Both the position numbers and the translations under genes were made by a program. From contig CAJNOI010000049.1 of assembly GCA_905250115.1 (NCBI GenBank), forward strand, positions 433,372 to 497,371: 64,000 nt of DNA, written 5' to 3'. The stretch comes from Adineta steineri (taxonomy: Eukaryota; Rotifera; Eurotatoria; Adinetida; Adinetidae). The notes below the pieces were generated by a model. That model had not been told where the DNA came from. It worked only from the letters and a program-made list of their open reading frames with translations, and ran no database searches. Positions 57,299-64,000 of this stretch are shown here, piece after piece; the first letter of the stretch is position 1; every line of letters starts with the position of its first letter.

Positions 57299-58101
57299 TG
57301 TTTATTTAACAAGAGATGAGATGGATAGAGATGTGAATGTCTAGAAAAAAAAAGAAAATGAGAGGATAAAATTTAAATTGTAAACTAGTCAACAGAACAA
57401 ATAAACAAAATATTTCCAGTGAATGTTACTGTGCTTTGCTTTACATACATACGGTAGATCCGATGGTTATATTAACCAATGAATAAAGAAATGAATGAGA
57501 TCAATTGATCATATTAAAGCCTTTTTTTAGAAAATTAAAAAATTATTTCAAACGATTTTATTCAATAAAATTTATTATGATTTCTTAAATAAATCATATA
57601 AAAAATAAAATTTTAGTAAAAAATTTTTCATATCTGCTAGATGTCGTTCGTGTATAATAAGATAATATAATGAGTCAGAGACGAACAACTTGTCTAACCA
57701 AACTTTGAAGGGTAGACATTGATTATTTTACGAAAGTTTATCACGATATACTTGTTAATAGATTTTGAGTATTATAAATAAAAGTTATGCGAGTGTATTT
57801 GATTAGAATTCCTTTGATATTTATGTTGTAGATATTAACATATTATTGACTTCAAGAGAATCTTTTAACGAATGTAATCTTGTTAAAATACTACTCATAT
57901 CTGTATAAATAGTGACATATTATACTCAAATATATTTATTTCATTAGATTTTGAAAATGAAAGAAGACGGTTGAGGTTGGTATCATGATTCGTACTGGAA
58001 TATTTGCCTTGAAGTATTATCATCTAAATCAAAGATGTCTTATTAAACTTTTATTCATATATAATTAAATTGGGAAACAATTTAGAAATCTATATCTATT
58101 C
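57299..58101. other. Gene-free spacer
   Basis: It contains the RACK1 promoter (left end) and the 3' UTR of the CHP1-like gene (right end). AT-rich; nothing else recognised. Confidence 0.5.
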
Positions 58102-58893
58102 TTAATTTAAAAATTTCATTGACATTTTTTCATCAACATCAATTTTTGATATTGTATCACAAAATTCTTTAAATGTTATTGTTAAATCTCCATCAGCATC
58201 CTATAAATAAAATAAAACTGAATTTAAATATAGAAAACAAATCAAATTTTACCAATTCTCCAATTGTATGATCAGCAATAGTTGCTATTTGATCTTCATG
58301 AATATTTCCACCAACCTATTGTACACAAAATCAAAATATTTATTCTATATTAATTGAACTAACCATCATTTTAAGAATTTCTACTAATTCATTTCGATCA
58401 ATTTTTGAATCATGATTACGATCATATATCTAAATAGAATGAAATTTAAAATCTTTTTTTTTATTTCAATAGTATTTATTAAATACAAACACTGAACAAA
58501 AATAATAATTTTTTTTCTTTTATATTTAAATTTGTTAAAGTTTTACCACGTCGAAATCGAGCAAAAACATTTGCAAATTGTTGAAAATTAAGTTTATTAA
58601 CATCACCTTAAAATAGAATGAATATATATACTTAAGAAATAATAAAACAAAAAAAAGATTAAACCATAATCTTGCATAATCACATCAACAAGACGTTCTC
58701 CTAAAGGATTTAATGCAACCTCACGAATATCTAAAAGATCTTCACGTGTAAGATAACCAAGTGGTGGATTTCTTTTTTCTAATTCTTGAAAACGTATATA
58801 CAAACGTTGAAGTTGTTTAGGTGTAAAATCAGTTTCTTCACAAATTGATCGTATTTCTTCTTGAGACAATAATATACTATGCTTTGATCCCAT
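58102..58893 (-). CDS. Calcineurin B homologous protein, CHP1-like
   Basis: Four short exons, about 190 residues. The N-terminus MGSKHSILLSQEEI fits N-myristoylation. Next come ETDFTPKQLQRLYIRFQELE, a linker like ALNPLGERLVDVIMQDYG, and VNKLNFQQFANVFARFRRG. EF-hand 3 is intact (DIYDRNHDSKIDRNELVEIL), and EF-hand 4 too (GELDADGDLTITFKEF). It ends with MSMKFLN, the CHP-type tail. As in vertebrate CHPs, the first two EF-hand loops look unable to bind calcium. CHP1 is an obligate partner of plasma-membrane Na+/H+ exchangers and also resembles calcineurin B, but ALNPLGxR and the MSxxFL end favour CHP. Confidence 0.85.
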
Positions 58894-59594
58894 GTCTAAT
58901 CGTATTTGACATATGATTATAGTCCCAAAACTTTTTCTTTTTCTTCCTTCGAAAAAAAAAGAAATTGATTTCTATTCAAGGATAAAGACAAGAACAACTA
59001 TATCAACATCGATCAATCTCTTTTACATACTCAGACATCAAAAATCTTTGTCTACATATGATGTTCTACAATTTGTTTAAAATAAATTCACATTTATTTT
59101 GAAAAGATATTTTTGCCCGTTCTACTACATAAAAATACATAAACACACACAATACAATAAATATATAACGACATGTAAAGATAAAGTTAAACAAAAGCAA
59201 GAAAAGAAATATTAATAAATATAAATTAAAAAAAGTAAAACTCATGCATTGGAATTTAATATTTGCTTAAAAACAAAAAATGTATCGATTATATATTTTT
59301 ATGGACATATTTTTTTTTTGCAGATATATAAATGAAAACAAAAATAACCCCTGTAGATTTAATTCACGCTGAAATGAGAATTTATATGTTTGATTAATTA
59401 TTTTAGAAATGAAGAAAAAAATTGATTTTAGTTTATTGTTTGCTCTATCTGACAAAATAAAACTGATTCAATATGGACGGGAAAAAATGGGATGGATTTG
59501 AAGGAAAAAAAAGGGAAAGTTTAGCTTCATGATTTTGTCTTTTGCTACAATAAGTTTGACTAGATTTTCCTATAGCATAAAAAAAAACTCTATA
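58894..59594. other. Gene-free spacer
   Basis: AT-rich with A-runs. It includes the CHP1-like promoter and the 3' UTR of the Dispatched-like gene. An open stretch at 59267-59455 has no support. Confidence 0.5.
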
Positions 59595-62500
59595 TCATTC
59601 ATCAATATCATTGTTTGAAGTTTGACGACGACGACAACATAATAAACATCGTTTACAAAATTCTTTGATCCGTGTAAATGGTATTGAACCACATTTACCA
59701 ACTGGTCCAATAATAGCACATAAAGGTAAAAAGAAAAACATTGCAAATACCCATGACATAAACACTAAAAGAATATTTGATAAAATTAAAATAAATATAT
59801 ATCTCTTAACATACTTATTGTCATTAAAAATTGTCCCATTTGTCGAAATGAAGTAAGTGCTGATAATGTCATTGAAAATCCAGCTGCAAATGTTGTAAAT
59901 GCAGCCATAAATACGGCTGAACCAACACGTGATATAGATTCAGTAACACGTGTTTCACGTTCGATTTGATGTTCTTTGTATAATAAACGATAAGAACTAA
60001 TTTCTAGAAAATGAATCATAGATGTTATTTTTTCTTTTTCTTTTCTTTATATAATAAAAACAAATGATTTACTTGGAGAAGTTTGTACTTCTTGATTATC
60101 AGCAGATTCTGCTGGTACTGATATTGATGATATATAACGATTTTTAATCTTTTTTCGTTCACGTTCAATATCTGTTGAATCTGTATGAATATAACCAACA
60201 CCAAAATGAACAACAAAATCAACTGAAAGTCCAACAGACATAATAACAATAATAGCTTCAATAATTCCTAATTCCCATTTTAATGCAGCAAATGTAGCAA
60301 CACTAACAGCTAGAAAAAAAAAAGAAATTTTTTTAATCAATTTTCATATAGATAAAATTTTATTTACCAATAGCAAAAGTAATTGTAATTAAGGCATAGA
60401 TTGCAATAAATAAATTGCCTGATGTAAGAAAAAGTACAAGTAATGCAATACCAAGTGATGCCACAAGAGAAGAATAGGAACCAACAAGTAATTCACGTTG
60501 AACACCATAAAATGCAAAACCAGGAGAAGAAAACCATGCATGTTGTAAATGTTCTGGTGCATGTCTTTTTATATATGGATCAAAGAAATTTTTTATTTTG
60601 AAATAATAAGTATTGTATGAATCATAATTTGTACGATTAAGTGCACCTTAAAAAAGAAATTATTAAAGATTGTTCAAAACTTTATTGGTAGCGGCACTTT
60701 AAATCTCGGCGAGTCCACTGCGTATTGGTCGATTTTGTAAATATATATAGGCTTTCTAGGTAACTGATGGAGTGAAATGGATTATGTCATTGGACTCATT
60801 CTACCACCATTCATCCATAAAACTACGCATCGCTTCTTTTTTGTGTTGAGAAAAATTGCGTTCACTCGTACTATATCTATTTTAGATAGTTTCTAGTTCA
60901 AATAAGAATTTTAGTCAAGAATTAAAGACAGATTTGAAATTAGCACAAAAAACTGAGTCAGATCATTTTCAGAAGCTCAAAAACAGAAGTATTTTGCTAT
61001 GGTCCATAAGCAATAGAACGGATAACTCAGTTTCTATCATTTTGTTCGACTATTAAATGTATATTGTATATCATAAAATTTAGGATTTAAAACTTTCTTC
61101 TATACCTCGAATAGTAATAATAATGGCAAATGGTCGAACACTTCCATCAATTGGTGATATTTTATCAGGTAAAACAGCCCAATTAACAGAACGTTGTTTA
61201 TTAAGTTGTCGTTCACAGAAATCAGGTGGTACATTATTGGCACCAGCCTCACCGGTTAAACATTGCATAGCTGTTTTTAATGCTGCACGATGATATTCCT
61301 GAGTAAGTATATCACGTATTGTTCCATTTAAATAAATACGAATTTCGTTTCGATCATAAGTACGTTGAATCTAAAATTTTTGCATAAAAAAAATAATAAT
61401 AGAAAAATAATATTTTATTTTTTGTCGAACCTGTTCTTTATAATATTTTTCTAAAGTTTTATTAAATAATTTCCTATAATTTGAATAAGCAATAATTGGA
61501 TTTGTTTGATTATTCAATTGTTTTAAACTAATTCTTTTTAAGTTCCTATTAATTTTTTTTGATTTTGGATCAATATAATCTTCATGATCTGATTCATCAT
61601 TTTCAATTTTATAACCAATTGTTTGAACTGTATCATCTACTAAATTTTGTATTAAAGTTGTATTTATTTTAGATAAATATTTAATCATATTTAAATGATT
61701 TGTTTCTGATAAATTTTGTCTAGCACGATCATCAGCTACTTTTGCTATTAAAATATTTTCTGTAGTAAGCTAATGAAAAACAAACAAATGAAATATTTGT
61801 TAATAATAAGAAGCAAAAAAAGATCTTACTTCATAAAATGATTCAAAATCTTTGTCTAAATCATAATTCGAACCAAATAAATCTGGACGTGTACCTAAAT
61901 CTGATATAAATCGTTTGAAAAAATCTAATGTAGTATGACGTTCTAAATGAACTGGCATTAAATGAAGATGACCACGATCATTCATATCAAATATATATCC
62001 ATCATCAATATCACGTATGCCAAATATAAATGAAACAGCTGGATAAGCAAATAAACGTTTCTCTTCTTTTGAATATCCATTAAAAATCTTTTTCATTGTA
62101 AATTCATAAATTTCCATTGGATTATCTTTTAAAAAGAAAGCAACTTTTTGTGTTGATGGAACTTGTAATTTTGGATAATGAAAAACTCCGACCAGACCTG
62201 ACAAAACAAAAGAAAATTAATTCTAATAGATTAAAAATTGAATTAAACATTACTAACCTAAAATACCCATAGGTAAAAATAGTAACACTAATAAATAACG
62301 TAAATTAATAATAATCACAGGTATGAAATGACCAAAAATATAACTTCGAATATCACGGCAAACAGTTGCCAGACGGCGACATAATTTAACTGATGGACTA
62401 CTTGATGATGTGTCAACAACATTTGTTAGACGAATAGAAAGTAAACGTGATAAAATATTTTGAATATATTTTTCATAAATGACCTTAAAGAAAAATAGAT

Positions 62501-64000
62501 TATAAAATAAGAATTGTTTGAATTTTTAACGTACAGCAAATGCAGCAATAGCTGTAACTGTAATAACAAAATAAAGTAAAATACATGTTCCAGTAAAAAC
62601 ACCAAATACTTGTACAAATGAAATATTTGTTAACATATTAGTAAAAAAAGCTGCTGATGTTGTAAACGATGTAACAAACATGGATGATGCTGCATGTTTC
62701 AATGTTTTAGCCATAATTTCTGTTAATGCTTCTTCACTTGATAATAATCTTTTCATTTCTTCCGGATCATTAAATACAAGTAAACGATGACGTGACTGAA
62801 ATGCATTAGGTGGAATTTTTAATTTCTTTTTCTTTATTTGTTTTTCATTATTTATTTCAGTTAATGGAATATTAACTTCTAAATAAAGAAAATATTTTTA
62901 CTAATGACTCTGATTTAGTTTATTACCTGTCTGTTGTCTATCCTGATATTTCTTTAACCATTCAGCTTTTTCTTGATCCCATGTATCAAAGAAAAGAAAT
63001 ATATCATCACAACCAATGCCAATTAATATAAATGCTGACATTAAATTCATAAATGGAAATATTGGTATACGATAAATAACACGATAAATAAAATAGCTAA
63101 CACCAATTGATAAAGCGGCACCAATAATAATAACTAAAGCTATTGAAACACTTCGTAAATAAAGTACTGTTATACCGACAATTAATGCCGTTGCAATTAA
63201 AACAAGAAGCATATCTATTAAACAAAAAATTATTTTTTAAAACAAATATTCATTAAGAAAAAGAAATGACCTTCAGATATTCTTGCCATAGCAGCTCGTT
63301 CTCGAACATTAGCAAAATTCAATGCAATTAATTTAATAAATTTATCTTGATATGTTGGTAATTGTCTTTTACCAGCAAAATATTTTTCAAATAAATCAAC
63401 TAATTCATGTACTTTATAAATTGGTGTTATTAAAACAGTTTGTTCAGTTTCATTTCGACATTGAAATTTACATTGACAATATTGTGAACAACTACCTGAT
63501 GGTGGTGCTCGATTTGCACATGCTTGTACTAATAATTTATTTCGATAATCTTTCATACAACCACGTTCTTCACAATATTTTATTGAATGTGGTCGTCGTC
63601 TTAAACATGTTACCTGATCACGTGTACGATTGTATTTAATACTTTTATAATTTGATATAAATATCATTGATAATGAAACTTTTGAATCAGTTTTTGATTG
63701 TTGTAATTCATTTAAAAATTGTTTATCAACAAAATGATCGAATATAAAACGTGTTATATTTTTATAAAAACATGTATGACGTAATGCTGTATAAACCGCT
63801 TTAATTTGTTCTTGATGAGTAAAATGACCTTGTTGATGTTCTGATATAACACGATTAAGAAATGTATCACTTAATGGAATATCCATATAACCATTTAAAT
63901 AATATGGTAAACATGTATGAAGTATTGAACGAAAATGTTCAACATCATTCGATGTAATTAATCGACAATCATTTTTTGCTGAATATAATGCAACAAATGT
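59595..64000 (-). CDS. Dispatched/Patched-family RND transporter, 5' end off window
   Basis: At least ten exons. The protein is a large two-bundle membrane protein with a sterol-sensing-type domain. From N to C: a Cys-rich extracellular region (CSQYCQCKFQCRNE), membrane segments starting LLVLIATALIVGITVLYLR, the motif FILIGIGCDDIFLFFDTW (GxxxDD type, TM4), HAASSMFVTSFTTSAAFFTN, a second extracellular domain (SFIFGIRDIDDGYIFDMND, DFCERQLNKQRSVNWAVLPD), then IVIMSVGLSVDFVVHFGVGY (TM10) and RVGSAVFMAAFTTFAAGFSM. The acidic TM4 motif and the VGLSVDF motif fit Dispatched, which exports lipid-modified Hedgehog, better than Patched. Naming within the family is uncertain, and other patched-domain proteins share the plan. 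The C-terminal tail is short and Cys-rich (CKRCLLCCRRR). An intron of about 420 nt (60650-61085) is longer than the rest. Confidence 0.75.

Overview
The window looks like nuclear DNA of a bdelloid rotifer (an Adineta- or Rotaria-like animal). The support is: AT-rich DNA with compact genes and many 50-70 nt GT-AG introns; animal housekeeping genes (RACK1, enolase, glycogen phosphorylase, heparan-sulfate C5-epimerase); short TGTGGG-type telomere-like tracts, the unit I recall for bdelloid telomeres; and RNA-gene-like copies whose 5' end matches the bdelloid spliced leader as I recall it. No search could be run, so gene names rest on motif and sequence recognition.

Layout. 1-5 kb: a broken SLC41-type Mg2+ transporter, a tRNA-Ile(AAU) and an HDHD5/CECR5-like HAD hydrolase. 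7-13 kb: glycogen phosphorylase and a ChaC-type gamma-glutamylcyclotransferase. 13.8-19 kb: a TMEM272-like four-TM gene whose first intron holds, on the other strand, an intronless DUF4127-type secreted protein that may be horizontally acquired. 19.9-39.6 kb is an accessory, rearranged region: an ADP-ribosyltransferase that splices in phase toward a WASP-type WH1 domain, a decayed O-methyltransferase, a basic unknown protein, a D-glucuronyl C5-epimerase overlapping a CAP-domain gene tail to tail, a second WASP-derived gene with repeated CRIB/GBD motifs, a 2.2 kb non-coding segmental duplication, spliced-leader-RNA-like copies, a family of telomere-like palindromes, and an intronless GC-richer gene with a possible papain-like fold. 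40-48 kb: a RAD6-like E2, enolase, a class I glutamine amidotransferase-like (C26) protein and a small disordered protein. 49-56 kb: four tandem heat-shock genes, each with two alpha-crystallin domains. 56-64 kb: RACK1, a CHP1-like calcineurin B homologue, and a Dispatched/Patched-type transporter that runs off the window.

Main point for follow-up. The 20-38 kb region holds at least ten short palindromes with arms like GAGGGTGTGGGTGTGG and CCACACCCTC. All have the G-rich arm first, the polarity of an end-to-end telomere join. Two duplicated copies of one ancestral locus can be aligned. One copy keeps ADP-ribosyltransferase + WH1, the other keeps the CRIB half, and all three places where sequence was lost abut one of these palindromes. 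Either they are a fold-back element family that causes breaks, or they are scars of break healing with telomere-like DNA. Both readings are inference; the repeats and breakpoints are directly visible.
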